A stretch of 64,000 bases of DNA from Hevea brasiliensis (taxonomy: Eukaryota > Streptophyta > Magnoliopsida > Malpighiales > Euphorbiaceae), in the NCBI RefSeq assembly GCF_030052815.1, contig NC_079501.1, forward strand, positions 41,287,593 through 41,351,592, given 5' to 3'. The position numbers and the translations under genes are program-made. This document shows, piece by piece, positions 31,734 through 44,684 of this stretch (position 1 is the stretch's first letter; the number at the start of each line of letters is the position of its first letter). Under the pieces are notes generated by a model, which saw nothing but the letters and a program-made list of their open reading frames with translations, was not told where the DNA came from and did no database searches.

Positions 31734-32390
31734 CAGCAGCTACATCTGAAGTTTCTGCTCCTTTTACTTGGCGCATAGTGGACACTCCGACTGGTGCGCT
31801 ACTATATTCGGGTTGATTCACTGTGTTATAGTGGTGAGTACCAACTCTATTTCTATCTTGACTCTGACTGACGGTCTATGAACTCCGGAGAGCAGATCGA
31901 GGTGGTTTAGCACAATTTTTAGCAAAGTGTCCAAGTTTTCCACAATTGTAACAGGCTCCAGAGGCCTTACGACAAATACCACCATGATATCTTCTACAAG
32001 TTTCACATTGGCGGGAAGGGTAGGAACTTCTAGTTGTTCGACGACTAGATCTTAGTGGTCTCTGCCCTGATGATCCGCCTCTATCATATTTCTGAGTTCG
32101 GGGTTCCTCAAATTCTTTTCTCTTCCCCAAATTACTGTTCGAACTCTGACCCATAGGTTTCTCCCTCTTTTCCATTTCACACTGCCCTTGTGGGGGTTGG
32201 GTCTGTACTTGGGCTTGGGCTGACAGATTATCAGCCATTTGTTGAAAGAAAGTGGCCATTTGCTGGGCTATTTGTGCAGTAATTTGTACCGGTAAAACTG
32301 GTATAGTCAGGCCTTCGACATTTTGTGGAGCTGGGGCCTCAGCTTGTTCTTCTGCCATCACGCATCGTTTCTATTGTCTCATTCTTCTCT
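31734..32390 (-). pseudogene. Array unit 2: truncated gag with CCHC zinc knuckle (longest intact open frame of the three)
   Basis: The frame is open for 161 codons from 32361 (MMAEEQAEAPAPQNVEGL) to a TAG at about 31878 (LRSS-stop-TVSQ). It contains QITAQIAQQMATFFQQMADN, the basic stretch, CETCRRYHGGIC and CYNCGKLGHFAKNC. The protein would be only an N-terminal helix plus RNA-binding knuckle without a capsid core. The stop corresponds to CAG in unit 3, a C-to-T change. A disruption near 32360 (CACGCATCG in place of CACAGACTG) separates it from the longer N-terminus seen in unit 1. Confidence 0.82.
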
Positions 32391-32582
32391 TCCATATCTT
32401 TTCACAAGATTTTCTATTCCTGTACAACCAACATAAGGAGATTCCTCTCCATTAGTTCACATTTATGATGTAAATGTACTATATGTATCAAACATTTGAG
32501 CAGTTGTAGTTACCGACAAAAAGATTTCAAATTCACAGTTCGAAATTCACTTTAAAACCATTGCTCTGATACCACTAAAACA

Positions 32583-34704
32583 TGTCACACCCTACCCCTC
32601 TGTAAGGCATAACATGATCCCGTAGTATACCTAATGAATTACCAACTCCGTCTACTGATAACCCATTAAATACACTACAAGGGATTTTCAAAACTTTTCT
32701 TACTTCTTTTACAGTGGTGAGCACTATTTACAGGTGTTAAAACCTTTTTGAACTGAAGTGATAGAATTGACACATTTGAATTATTTGGAATTTCTGTAAA
32801 AATTTTGGCAGAGTGCCCTCTGTATTTTGGATAAAACAGTTATTCAGAAAACTTGTAAAAAGCACTTCAATATGTATTTGCAAGCTTTTTTACTTGCTTC
32901 TGGTCATTTCTGGGTTTTGGTGTCTTCATAAAACTTGTAGGATGGGTCTTAACTATTCATGGTTAAAATTTCAGGTCAATTGGACCTGTTTTGAGTGAGT
33001 TATGGCCTAAACACTCACTGCTGCCCAATTGGTCATTTTTCAGGTCCTAATTGTACCTAATCCGAATTGGTCATTTTCTTAGGTCACCTTGAAAGAAGAA
33101 TTTTGGTATGTTTTCTCAATGAAAGTTGGCACATTTTGTGCCTAGTTCCACCTCCAATTGGTCTCATACAAATTGAGGTTACACAGTTAAACTTATTGGC
33201 TAAAATGTACACTGCCCTTGGTTACTTTGCTTAACACACATCAATTACACACATTTACCTTGCAATATGTTTACTTCCCTACCAAATCTGTTTTGGTACA
33301 TTACCAAAACTATATATTACTTTACATTAACATCACTTTGGGCAGACTACAATTATCCTCAGCATACCAAATATAACTCTAATTCCCAAAGTTTAAATAC
33401 CATTACACATACACATAAACATCACTAGTTTTTACATACACTTTACACAACAATTTCATACACATATCCTTCAATCCTTAATGCCACAATTCTGCCCATA
33501 TCTTCATGAACACATACACTTATACAAGAGTTTCAAGGCTGCCGAAATTGTCCTTCAACACCAAAGTGTCCTACAATTCATTAAATCCCATTCCAAGTGC
33601 AAAATTCACCATATACATGTGAAGTAATTCATTAGGTTATTAAATCATCACAACCAACATAATTCTCATCAATTATATGTACAAATACTCCATCAATACA
33701 TGATTATATGGCTGCCCAAAAATGGATATCTCAATACTCTTCAAACTTAAAAATTTCCTTCACAAAACCAACACCCATAACATGCACACAAAGTTTAACA
33801 AAGCAAAGTTCAAAAATGTAAACTTACCTTATGGTTGGAACTTGCCAAACCTTGATTAAACTTCTCAAATTTGGTATCAAGCTTTTCCTTATGATGTGTA
33901 GACAATTTTTGATGAAGGAACCTAAGTGATTGGAGTTGAAATGGAGGGTGTTAAGTGAGCTTAAAGAAAATGGCCATGGAGTTTTCCTTTTCCTTCAATT
34001 CGGCATGGATGGAGCATTTGGAGAAGATGAAGTTTCTGATTTCATTTTAGGTGTACACATGTCCCACTTAACTCTTAGTTTATTCCTTTAGTGGCCCACT
34101 CACTCACTTAATCATATAATATGTTAAACTTTCACTTAATCCTACATTAAACCCTTAATTCTCACTATTTATTTTAGGTACCACTAAATTAATTTTTCAT
34201 TTTATTTTCTAAGTGTAATATTATTTATTTTTAATGGAAATTTAGGTCAAAAGTCACCTCGGGATGTCAAATGACCATAATGCCCCTGTTCGGGTTGCAT
34301 TCCCGATTTTTCGGTAACACCGGGTTTTGTCTGTTTTTCGATTTCTCACTTTTCTTTGTACTAATTATTTAATTTTTCTTTGATCTTTCTAATGATATTT
34401 ATTCTTCAATAAGGGTCTATTTAAGTCCTAAAAATATTTTCCAGGGTTCCCCGCAGTCCAGGGCCAGTCAACGGTCCACGCCGTGACTTCCTTGATCACC
34501 CATCGCTAGGATTCCCGGCTCGCTTAACTTGGCTACATTTCTTTGCTATTATTTTTCCTTTGTTTTTCTTGTATTTTCTTTTCTTGTATTTCATTATTTT
34601 ATGTCTCCCCACTCATATTGAAGTGTAGTTCTAGGCATCCTAGCTGTCCGGACAACACTGGTCACCGGAGCAGCAGAACGCACTACCGAACTTAGGGGTG
34701 TTAC
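32583..34704 (-). mobile_element. Family-A LTR, array copy 3, with the same 2-kb deletion
   Basis: 2122 bp, with the identical deletion junction (TATTTGCAA/GCTTTTTTAC) as copy 2. It also shares the altered 5S box C (TCAAGGAAGTC on the minus strand) not found in copies 1 and 4. These shared derived features show copies 2 and 3 are duplicates of one shortened LTR. Confidence 0.92.
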
Positions 34705-35805
34705 AATTCTCCCCCCCTTAAATAAATTTCGTCTCGAAATTTTACCTGGCATTAGTCTCTGAACAGCTGTGGGTGTTGTCTCCTCATATCCTCTTCACGT
34801 TCCCAAGTAGCTTCCTGGCCTGAATGATGGTTCCACAGCACTTTAACCAGGTGTATCTGTTTGTTCCTCAGCTGCTTCACCTCATAAGCCAGAATTTTTA
34901 TGGGTTCTTCCTCTTATGAGAGGTCTGGGTTTACTTCAATCTCTTCAACTGATAGTACATGAGATGGGTCAGATCTGTACCTCCTTAACATGGACACATG
35001 GAAGACACTGTGTATCTTTGCTAGCTCTGGAGGTAATGCCAACCGATATGCTAGAGGACCCACTCTTTCCAGAACTTCATATGGTCCGATGAAACGAGGA
35101 CTCAGTTTCCCCTTTCTGCCAAATCTCATAATTCTCTTCCAAGGAGAAACTTTGAGGAATACTTTATCACCCACTGCATATTCAATATCTCTTCTCTTTA
35201 GATCAACATAGGACTTCTGACGGTCTGATGCAACCTTGAGTCTATCTCTGATCAATCTGATCTTTTCCTCTATCTGCTAAATAATTTCTAGCCCAATCAT
35301 CCTCCTTTCACCTACTTCGTCCTAACATAGGGGAGTTCTACACTTTTTGCCATACAAAGCTTCATATGGAGGCATCCCAATGCTTGATTGGTAGCTGTTG
35401 TTATAAGCAAACTCAATCAAAGGCAAGTGTGTATCCCAACTACCTTCAAATTTAATCACACAAGCCCGTAGCATATCATCCAATACCTGAATAACCCTCT
35501 CGGTGGCCATCATGCGTGGTGGAATCTTAGTGCTAAAGTTCAATCTAGTTCTTAGGGCTCTCTGAAGACTACCCCAGAATCTAGAAGTGAACCTAGGATC
35601 TCTGTCAAACACAATCGATACTGGCACTCCATGCAATTTTACAATTTCATATATGTACAATCTGGCCAATCTTTTTAGGCTATAGTCCATCCGGACTGGC
35701 AAAAAGTGAGCAGACTTGGTTACTCTGTCAATTATGACCTATACTGCATCTTGACTATTCTGTGTCCTCGGGAGTCTCATCACAACATCCATAGTTATCT
35801 GTTCC
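34705..35805 (-). pseudogene. Array unit 3: polypurine tract and integrase core/C-terminus (element-1-like)
   Basis: The C-terminal part is open over 34914-35255 and the core over 35322-35702. The core here has [35 protein letters not shown] and [17 protein letters not shown] and is the best preserved of the three. The segment holding the catalytic Glu (HPQTDGQSE) is scrambled near 35500-35530 in this unit. The upstream catalytic Asp and zinc-binding regions are absent or degraded. Confidence 0.84.
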
Positions 35806-36060
35806 CTTACAATGTTTCATAGGGTGCCACTCGTATGCTAGCTTGACACTTATTAATGTATACAAATTCTGTTAATGGGATGTATCTGTCCCATCTCCTC
35901 TCGGATTCAATGACACAAGTTCTCGATATATTCTTGAGGGCTTATCACATTTCTGAGTTATTTTTATCATTTCATTTCATTATTTATAGGAACTCAATGA
36001 GTTTCTGAATTTACCTGAATTTCTTGTTTCAATTGTCCATCTGTCTGAGGATGATACGTT
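35806..36060 (-). pseudogene. Array unit 3: element-2-like integrase fragment with intron
   Basis: Copy of 25691-25945; the intron-like segment is 35941-36014, with a small internal difference (TTTCTGAGTTA). Confidence 0.68.
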
Positions 36061-36795
36061 ATACTGATATCTCTAAGCTTATAGCAATTACTGTGGTACT
36101 GGTAGTTCACATTATTGTAACCGAGTTACTGACTCTAGCTACCTTACAAGTGTAGTCATTTGATAGGCTAGTTCTGAAGTCTTAAATTTCTGACTAAAAT
36201 TTTCACATTTATTTCCAGTAATAGTATTCTATTCGGGTGCAACTGTATCAATTTATAGATTACTTACAAATATTCTTAATTTATTATACCACGAGGAAGC
36301 ACGTAGCTCTACACAATAATCCCGTGTCGGTACTATAATCTGCAGCTTACAATACAAACATCGAGAACATTATATAGTCACTACGTTATAACCTCATGGA
36401 CTAGGTTTTCTAACATCTTATCTTTCTCGAATCCACTAATATCCCAAACCGATTCTGATTACAATTTCCTTTGACAATTACTAACAGTAACATTTTTGCC
36501 CTCATCTAGAGCAATTCTATTACTGTAACTTACTTTTAGGTCCTCTTGCCTTACATTAAGTAGGCTCACCATTTAGCTTTATAATTTATGGTATGTTAGA
36601 AAATACTTTTAGCTAACAATTCTTCCAAAAGTAATGTCAATCATACTTGTTATTATAGTTATTATCCTAAAGGACTAGTCACTAATACATCAAAATTCGT
36701 TCCCATGTAAAGGAATGACAACAGAACATATAGTTCTGACACTAACACACAACTAAGTAGTGCTGGGATCAAGTAATAACTAAAATTAAGAACTT
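36061..36795 (-). other. Array unit 3: non-coding middle of internal domain
   Basis: Copy of 25946-26670. No coding signal seen. Confidence 0.5.
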
Positions 36796-37460
36796 ACCAG
36801 CAGCTACATCTGAAGTTTCTGCTCCTTTTACTTGGCGCATAGTGGACACTCCGACTGGTGCGCTACTATATTCGGGTTGATTCACTGTGTTATAGTGGTG
36901 AGGAGTACCAACTCTATTTCTATCTTGACTCTGACTGACGGTCTGTGAACTCCGGAGAGCAGATCGAGGTGGTTTAGCACAATCTTTAGCAAAGTGTCCA
37001 AGTTTTCCACAATTGTAACAGGCTCCAGAGGCCTTACGACAAATACCTCCATGATATCTTCTACAAGTTTCACATTGGCGGGAAGGGTAGGAACTTCTAG
37101 TTGTTCGACGACTAGATCTTAGTGGTCTCTGCCCTGATGATCCGCCTCTATCATATTTCTGAGTTCGGGGTTCCTCAAATTCTTTTCTCTTCCCCAAATT
37201 ACTGTTCGAACTCTGACCCATAGGTTTCTCCCTCTTTTCCATTTCACACTGCCCTTGTGGGGGTTGGAGTGCAGACTTGGGCTTGGGGTGACAGTTATCG
37301 ACCATTTGTTGAAAGAAAGTGGCCATTTCTTTGGGCTATTTGTGCAGTAATTTGTACCGGTAAAACTGGTATAGTCAGGCCTTCGACATTTTGTGGAGCT
37401 GGGGCCTCAGCTTGTTCTTCTGCCATCACAGACTGTTCTATTGTCTCATTCTTCTCTTTC
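36796..37460 (-). pseudogene. Array unit 3: truncated gag with CCHC zinc knuckle
   Basis: The frame is open from 37326 (MATFFQQMVDN) to 36769, through CETCRRYHGGIC, CYNCGKLGHFAKDC and on through SSQTVSQSQDRNR to VKGAETSDVAAG, where a donor-like GCTG/GTAAGTTC sits. This unit keeps glutamine where units 1 and 2 have a stop. The N-terminal part (37330-37460) is separated by a one-base frame change near 37330 (TTTCTTTGGGC). Confidence 0.82.
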
Positions 37461-37649
37461 ATATCTTTTCACAAGATTTTTTATTCCTGTACAACCAACA
37501 TAAGGAGATTCCTCTCCATTAGTTCACATTTATGATGTAAATGTACTATATGTATCAAACATTTGAGCAGTTGTAGTTACCGACAAAAAGATTTCAAATT
37601 CACAGTTCAAAATTCACTTTAAAACCATTGCTCTGATACCACTAAAACA

Positions 37650-40600
37650 TGTCACACCCTATCCCTCTGTAAGGCATAACATGATCCCGTAGTATACCTA
37701 ATGAATTACCAACTCCGTCTACTGATAACCCATTAAATACACTACAATGGATTTTCAAAACTTTTCTTACTTCTTTTACAGTGGTGAGCACTATTTACAG
37801 GTGTTAAAACCTTTTTGAACTGAAGTGATAGAATTGACACATTTGAATTATTTGGAATTTCTGTAAAAATTTTGGCAGAGTGCCCTCTGCATTTTGGATA
37901 AAACAGTTATTCAGAAAACCTGTAAAAAGCACTTCAATATGTATTTGCAAATCTCAACTCCAACATATTTCTCAACACAATATTTTTCTCAACTCAAATC
38001 CGCAGTGATTTTTCAAAGACTGAGATACAAGAAATATAATACAAAACTATTCAAGTAAATGAAATCTCAAATTTACATTTACAATAATTTACATTTAATT
38101 ATATACCAAAAAATTTTACAAGAGTTTCTATACAACTGCTCAAATAATTTACATACATATTATTACATGCATACATCAAAACCTATGTACATGGGTATAC
38201 CTATGATATACCTGGAGCTGATCTGAATATATCTTCAAGGAAATTTACTTACTACTCTATGCTCTTCTTACCTGCGACAGCATACAAAGCTATCGCTGAG
38301 TGGTGAACTCAGTGGTGCACAACTATAATTTAAAACATAGTACAATATACATTGACAAAATTTACAGTAAATAATTTGGAAATCTGAATACTCATCAAAT
38401 TCCACAACTCAAAATATTCATTGCCAATAATATAAATCATTTGTATAAATGACTTTGATCACAAAATTCAATTTATCAAATCATGACTATCCATTTAAAT
38501 AATTCTAACGAAATCAATTATACATAAACCATAATTGAAATCAAAATTCCTTACCATTCAAAAGCCATTCTGTATCTCAAAAATCATTATGTATTTCAAA
38601 AATCATATCAGATCTCAAAAATCATCTCAGATCTCAAAACTCATTCTTTATCTCAAAAATCATTCTTTATCTCAAAATTCATTCTTTATCTCACTAACCA
38701 TGCAAGACTAATCCGAAAGGGCCATATTCGATGTGATTCTAACTCCCTATGGTCGGGGAGGTCGAATCCGATTCTAACTCCCTATGGTCGGGGAGGTCGA
38801 ATCATCGTGCACAGTACCATCACAATAATGAATCTTCCGCAAGGGCCATAACGATAAAATAAACTTAGATCTAACCTCAAATCAGAGGAAAATCTAAGCC
38901 TGTGCACGTACCATGGTAATCAAAACACAACTAACTCCATTGTCTTCTCAACAAATGAGAGAGACGGGTAATAACCTAGTCAAGCATCTATAGTGAGATA
39001 TAAAACAATATCACAATCCATTTAGTGAGCACAAATCACAATACAATTCGATTCAAAGTCAATTTCAATATCCAATAAAGTTTTATGCTCATCACAATTC
39101 AAATCATACAATTGCATTTTTCCATGAAAATTGCCATCACAATTCAAAACATGTTCTATCACAATTTCCTAAAACATAATTTATTCAATCCATAACAATG
39201 CTTAATACTTGTGGAAATACCATTTCACAAAGCTAAATTCATACCTACTATAACAATTTTCAATAATCATTGAATTAAATCCAATGCTTGTTAAACATAA
39301 TACATAAGAAAAATATGTCATTTAATCATATGAAATATTCAAAGTAAAATCAGTTAAAAACTAGTTGTGCACAAACCTCTGATGACTGTCTCCTGGTCTG
39401 GACTCAGTGTTTCCTTCCCTTTTCCTGAGTCTTTACTAACTGAGAAACACAATTTAAAGTGTTTCAGTACTAAATTAAATTGTCTCTATCGATAATGCTT
39501 GTTAAGTGGTTCACTGAAATCTATTATTTGCTTAATCACCTAATATACCGACCCTCAATATTTTCTAGGTAAATTAGGTTTTGGTGTCCTTAATATGTCA
39601 CATTCGATAATGTTTTAGGATTGGTACGTGTTACCAAACTCAATTCTATGTATATTGCGTTTTCTTGCATTTCATTGCAAATTGTTGGATTTCGGGATAC
39701 TAGTTTGACCTAGCCGGACGGCCTAGTTCCCTCGGTTTTCGGGTTTTGGTCAAAACTACAAACTTGTAGATCTATGTCTTATTGCATGCAGGGCAAAATT
39801 TCAGGTCAATCCGAGTTAAGTAGACCAAGTTATGGTCATTACACTATTGCTGGTCAAATGGCATCAAATTAGGTCATTTTTAGGTCAATTTGGTCAACTT
39901 TGGTTCGGCCAGTTTTTGGACTCGAACTTGTGCAAGCTTTGTGACTTGCTTCTGGTCATTTCTAGGTTTTGGTGTCTTCATAAGACTTGTAGGTATGGGT
40001 CTTAACTATTCATGGTTAAAATTTCAGGTCAATTGGACCTGTTTTGAGTGAGTTATGGCCGAAACACTCACTGCTGCCCAATTGGTCATTTTTCAGGTCC
40101 TAATTGTACCTAATCCGAATTGGTCATTTTCTTAGGTCACCTTGAAAGCAGAATTTTGGTATGTTTTCTCAATGAAAGTTGGCACATTTTGTGCCTAGTT
40201 CCACCTCCAATTGGTCTCATACCAATTGAGGTTACACATTTAAACTTGTTGGCTAAAATGTACACTGCCCTTGGTTACTTTGCTTAACACACATCAATTA
40301 CACACATTTACCTTGCAATATGTTTATTTCCCTACCAAATCTGTTTTGGTACATTACCAAAACTATATATTACTTTACATTAACATCACTTTGGGCAGAT
40401 TACAATTATCCTCAACATACCAAATATAACTCTAATTCCCAAAGTTCAAATACCATTACACATACACATAAACATCACTAGTTTTTACATACACTTTACA
40501 CAACAATTTCATACACATATCCTTCAATCCTTAATGCCACAATTCTGCCCATATCTTCATGAACACATACACTTATCCAAGAGTTTCAAGGCTGCCGAAA

Positions 40601-41762
40601 TTGTCCTTCAACACCAAAGTGTCCTACAATTCATTAAATCCCATTCCAAGTGCAAAATTCACCATATACATGTGAAGTAATTCACTAGGTTATTAAATCA
40701 TCACAACCAACATAATTCTCATCAATTATATGTACAAATACTCCATCAATACATGATTATATGGCTGCCCAAAAATGGATATCTCAATACTCTTCAAACT
40801 TAAAAATTTCCTTCACAAAACCAACACCCATAACATGCACACAAAGTTTAACAAAGGAAAGTTCAAAAATGTAAACTTACCTTATGGTTGGAACTTGCCA
40901 AACCTTGATTAAACTTCTCAAATTTGGTATCAAGCTTTTCCTTATGATGTGTAGACAATTTTTGATGAAGGAACCTAAGTGATTGGAGTTGAAATGGAGG
41001 GTGTTAAGTGAGCTTGAAGAAAATGGCCATGGAGTTTTCCTTTTCCTTCAATTCGGCATGGATGGAGCATTTGGAGAAGATGAAGTTTCTGATTGCATTT
41101 TAGGTGTACACATGTCCCACTTAACTCTTAGTTTATTCCTTTAGTGGCCCACTCACTCACTTAATCATATAATATGTTAAACTTTCACTTAATCCCACAT
41201 TAAACCCTTAATTCTCACTATTTACTTTAGGTACCACTAAATTAATTTTTCATTTTATTTTCTAAGTGTAATATTATTTATTTTTAATGGACATTTAGGT
41301 CAAAAGACACCTCGGGATGTCAAATGACCATAATGCCCCTGTTCGGGTTGCATTCCCGATTTTTCGGTAACACTGGGTTTTGTCTGTTTTTCGATTTCTC
41401 ACTTTTCTTTGTACTAATTATTTAATTTTTCTTTGATCTTTCTAATGATATTTATTCTTCAATAAGGGTCTATTTAAGTCCTAAAAATGTTTTCCAGGGT
41501 TCCCCGCAGTCCAGGGCTAGTCAACGGTCCACGCCGTGACTTCCCGGTGCGGTCACCCATCGCTAGGATTCCCGGCTCGCTTAACTTGGCTACATTTCTT
41601 TGCTATTATTTTTCCTTTGTTTTTCTTGTATTTTCTTTTCTTGTATTTCATTATTTTATGTCTCCCCACTCATATTGAAGTGTAGTTCTAGGCATCCTAG
41701 CTGTCCGGACAACACTGGTCACCGGAGCAGCAGAACGCACTACCGAACTTAGGGGTGTTACA
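37650..41762 (-). mobile_element. Family-A LTR, array copy 4 (full length, outer 5' LTR)
   Basis: 4113 bp with intact TG/CA ends, followed by GGGTA, the right TSD. It is near-identical to copy 1, including the part deleted from copies 2 and 3. The 5S-like block is at 41538-41587 and the hairpin at 38296-38312. The 19-bp repeats at 38570-38695 differ slightly from copy 1. Confidence 0.93.
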
Positions 41763-44063
41763 GGGTACTAAGTATCTCGGACTATCACACCATCAGTCAC
41801 ATTGTGTCTCCCGGTGTACAACAGAACAGCTAATAAGCTGTAATAATTTTCAAGGATAAAACCCGAGTATAACAACTCAAAAAACATAGCCAAAGGCTAT
41901 TATGTCACAGAATGGCATGGGAAGCCATGAAACACAGAATGGCATGAAGCCATATGCAGTACTGCTAACAAAACCCTATTGGCATGCCAACCTATCCAAA
42001 CCAATCTTGTTAGGTATACTAGGGCATTTTACACTTTTAAGTTTCACAATTTTTGAAATTCAAGTTTTAGTGTTACTATTCAATTCATTAGTCAACAAAA
42101 TATTGACTTTTACATGGAAAATAGGTACATTGGTTTTAATACTCCCAACATACTGCATTTTGCATTCTAAACTTGTTGGTATTGGTTGCCAATACCATTT
42201 TTAAACTTAATGTTAATTGGACAGAATTTTCAGTTTTCAAGCTTTGTGTTTTCTGTTCCATTAGTCATTTTTGCGGTGGGAATTTAGCAAAATGACCAAC
42301 ATGAAAGTTGTTCCTTATTTTGTCTAGTTACATTTCCTTTTTTGAATCACTCCATTTGGAGTTTTTTAGCTCAAGTTATGGCCCAAAAACCACAACTGGC
42401 CGGATTGTAATTTTTCCAGAATTTCTGAACTGACCAAATCTACAGTATTAGGAGCAGTGATTTCAGGTCACTTTTTGAATATGTTATGGTCATAATTTGG
42501 GCTAGGTTTCTTCATGAAAGTTGTTGGTCTATATCTCAGCTTGTTGGTGGTAAAATTTTAGGTCAATTGGACCTTTCTACACTGATATATGACCAAATGA
42601 CTAAATACTGTTCATTTAGTCATTTTGCCCAGGCAGAATGCAGGTCACCCGGATTAGGGCAACCTTTTGGTTTTCTAGGCATGGTTTATTCACCAAAGTT
42701 GTGCCATTATGTGTTTAGTTTCATATCCAATTGGCCTTGCATCAATTGAACCTCTATAATTCCAGTTATTGCTGCCCAAACATGCTAGACTCATGCCCAG
42801 TCCTACAGGTCACCAAGAGCAGCCACACTAAACTCAAATACCACTACACAATTCACTTCATTTTTGATTCAAACAAAACCAAATGGTCACTAATTGACCA
42901 TTAAAACCTAATTCCATCATCAAATGACCAAAGTCTCATTTTCATCCCAAACCCTAATTCAAACATCATCAACTATGCATTATCATTTTCATTTCATCAC
43001 TCCACTCAAGAGATGCATATTGTGGGCAGCCATACTATCATTTTAACTCCATAAAACTCATCACAATCATACCCCAACCAAGGATGCTGAAATTAAGGGA
43101 TGGTATACAAATAGTATTTCATAAATTTCTTGGTAATTTATACTCATTCATAGTCCTTAAACATAAATTTAAAGTGAAAACCAAGGTTAGGTCACAAACC
43201 TCTAATGGAATGAGATTTCCCACTTGCTAGGGTTCCTTTTTTTCTTTTCTTTTTGCTCCCAAAAGACTCACCAAGATGTAAGAACACTTTTTTTGTGTTG
43301 GGAATATAGGGTTTAGTTGGGTAAAAGTTAGGGAAATCAAGCTTGAAAAAGCTTGCTCATGGTGGCCATGGAGGGAAAGGTGACAGCAAGGAAAAGGTAA
43401 GAGAGAGTTCTGATATTTTTTCTTCATTTTCTGCCCATTTAGTCTCTTCTAAATAAACTCATGCCATGTTTCAACATTGGATTGGTTGGGAAAATTTTAA
43501 TGACATCATTATGATGTCATAACTCTATTTTCTTTCATTTTCTCTCCTTTTCTTATCTATTTAATTTCAATTAAATTTTTAACAACATTTATTCATATTT
43601 TATATTATATAAATTATTTATTTAACTGGACAAGTTGGCCAAAAATCATTTCTGAAGACGAAATAACCAAAATGCCCTCTGTTTGGCTTAACGAGCCAAA
43701 ATTGTGTGTACCGATAGAAAAAATTTTCTAAGCATTTTCTTAGCATTCTAATGCCATAAAAACCTCAGTGAACCTTCTCTGGAGTCCCAAAAATTATTTT
43801 ACAATTTTTTCCCCGGGTCTAGGGTTGTTAACGGCCTTCATCATCACTTCCCCTTTGGGTTACTCATCTCTGGTATTTCGGCTCGTTTAACCTTAGTGTA
43901 TTTCGTTTCTAAAAATTTTTCCTTGATTTTTATGAGCATTATTTAATTTCTTTATAACTCATCACTCTAGTCTATTTATAATTTTAAACATTCTAGCTAC
44001 CCGGACTGATATTGGTCACCGGAACAGTAGACTGTATGGACTAGTTAAAGTGAGGATGTTACA
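41763..44063 (-). mobile_element. 5' LTR (family C) of gypsy element 2, outer part
   Basis: The LTR resumes after the array and ends GAGGATGTTACA at 44063, where the copia 3' LTR begins. It carries a degraded 5S-like block (43850-43893: AGGTTAAACGAGCC, GAGATGAGTAACC on the minus strand) 170 bp from its 5' end, the palindrome TGACATCATTATGATGTCA at 43500-43519 and the CCGGTGACC block at 44011-44037. The first five bases are the TSD of the array. Open frames inside it have no known domain. Confidence 0.88.
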
Positions 44064-44181
44064 AACCTTTTTTATTATACATAAATATATTATGTAAACG
44101 GATAAGTGGAAATGCCTTTTATTAATAAAAACATGTACAAGATACATACTAAATGATATGCTCTAGCGCATACTACTAACA
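44064..44181 (-). mobile_element. Copia element (minus), 3' LTR fragment
   Basis: The minus strand starts TGTTAGTAGTATGCGC at 44181 and matches the first 120 bp of the copia LTR at 56530. It is cut at 44063/44064 by gypsy element 2, so the rest lies left of the window; the expected element 2 TSD is AACCT (44064-44068). The next 15 bases (from 44182) are the polypurine tract. Confidence 0.85.
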
Positions 44182-44684
44182 ATCCCCTACTAGCACTAGA
44201 GCCATTCATTACAATATCTTATACCCATCTTCTCAAGGTGTCGGTCTAGCTGAGTCTATGATATAGGCATAGTGAATGGATCAGCTGGATTTTTAGCTGA
44301 TGCTATTTTCTGCATGGCTACATTGCCTCATCCAACTAATTCTCTGATAATGTGGTAGTGCCTTTCTATGTGTTTGGATTTCTGGTGAGACCAGGGTTCC
44401 TTAGGCTGTATGACTGCTCCATTGTTGTCACAGTGAAGTGGAACTGCTGACTCAATGGAAGGAACTACTGCAAGTTCTGTCACGAACTTCTTTATCCAAA
44501 CAACTTCTTTTGCAGCATCTGATGCAACAAAATACTTAGCCTCGGTAGTGGAATCTGCAGTCATATCCTATTTGGAACTATTCCAACTGACTGCACTTCC
44601 ATTACAAATAAACACATACCCAGAGGTAGAATTTCTATCATCGATATCTGATTAGAAATCAGAATCAGTATAACCATCCAATTG
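44182..44684 (-). pseudogene. Copia element (minus): RNase H, 3' end of pol
   Basis: The segment encodes the copia RNase H signature ADSTTEAKYFVASDAAKEVVW, LHCDNNGAVIQPKEP and SKHIERHYHIIRELV. RNase H removes the RNA strand during reverse transcription. Stops lie at 44565 and 44328 (VG-stop-GNVA), and a further one near 44650-44690 separates it from RT. The usual AEYVA/CDN/KHI order is kept, so the fold was standard before decay. Confidence 0.85.

Larger units (their letters stand above)
20474..41767 (-). mobile_element. 21.3-kb tandem retrotransposon array (4 LTRs, 3 internal domains), TSD GGGTA
   Basis: One TSD (GGGTA at 20474-20478 and 41763-41767) brackets 20479-41762. The order is full LTR (4110 bp), internal (2932), short LTR (2118), internal (2944), short LTR (2122), internal (2945), full LTR (4113); the repeat period is about 5.06 kb. 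Each internal domain has its own priming site and polypurine tract in the minus orientation. Both inner LTRs lack the same 2-kb stretch. This fits insertion of one element, unequal exchange between sister copies, deletion in the inner LTR and a second exchange. The units are non-autonomous: no protease, RT or RNase H. Confidence 0.92.

Noticed and set aside
42486..42749. 87-codon open frame with cysteine and aromatic residues
   Set aside because: It lies in the family-C LTR module region; similar frames appear in other modules because of the shared DNA repeat, with no start context or domain.
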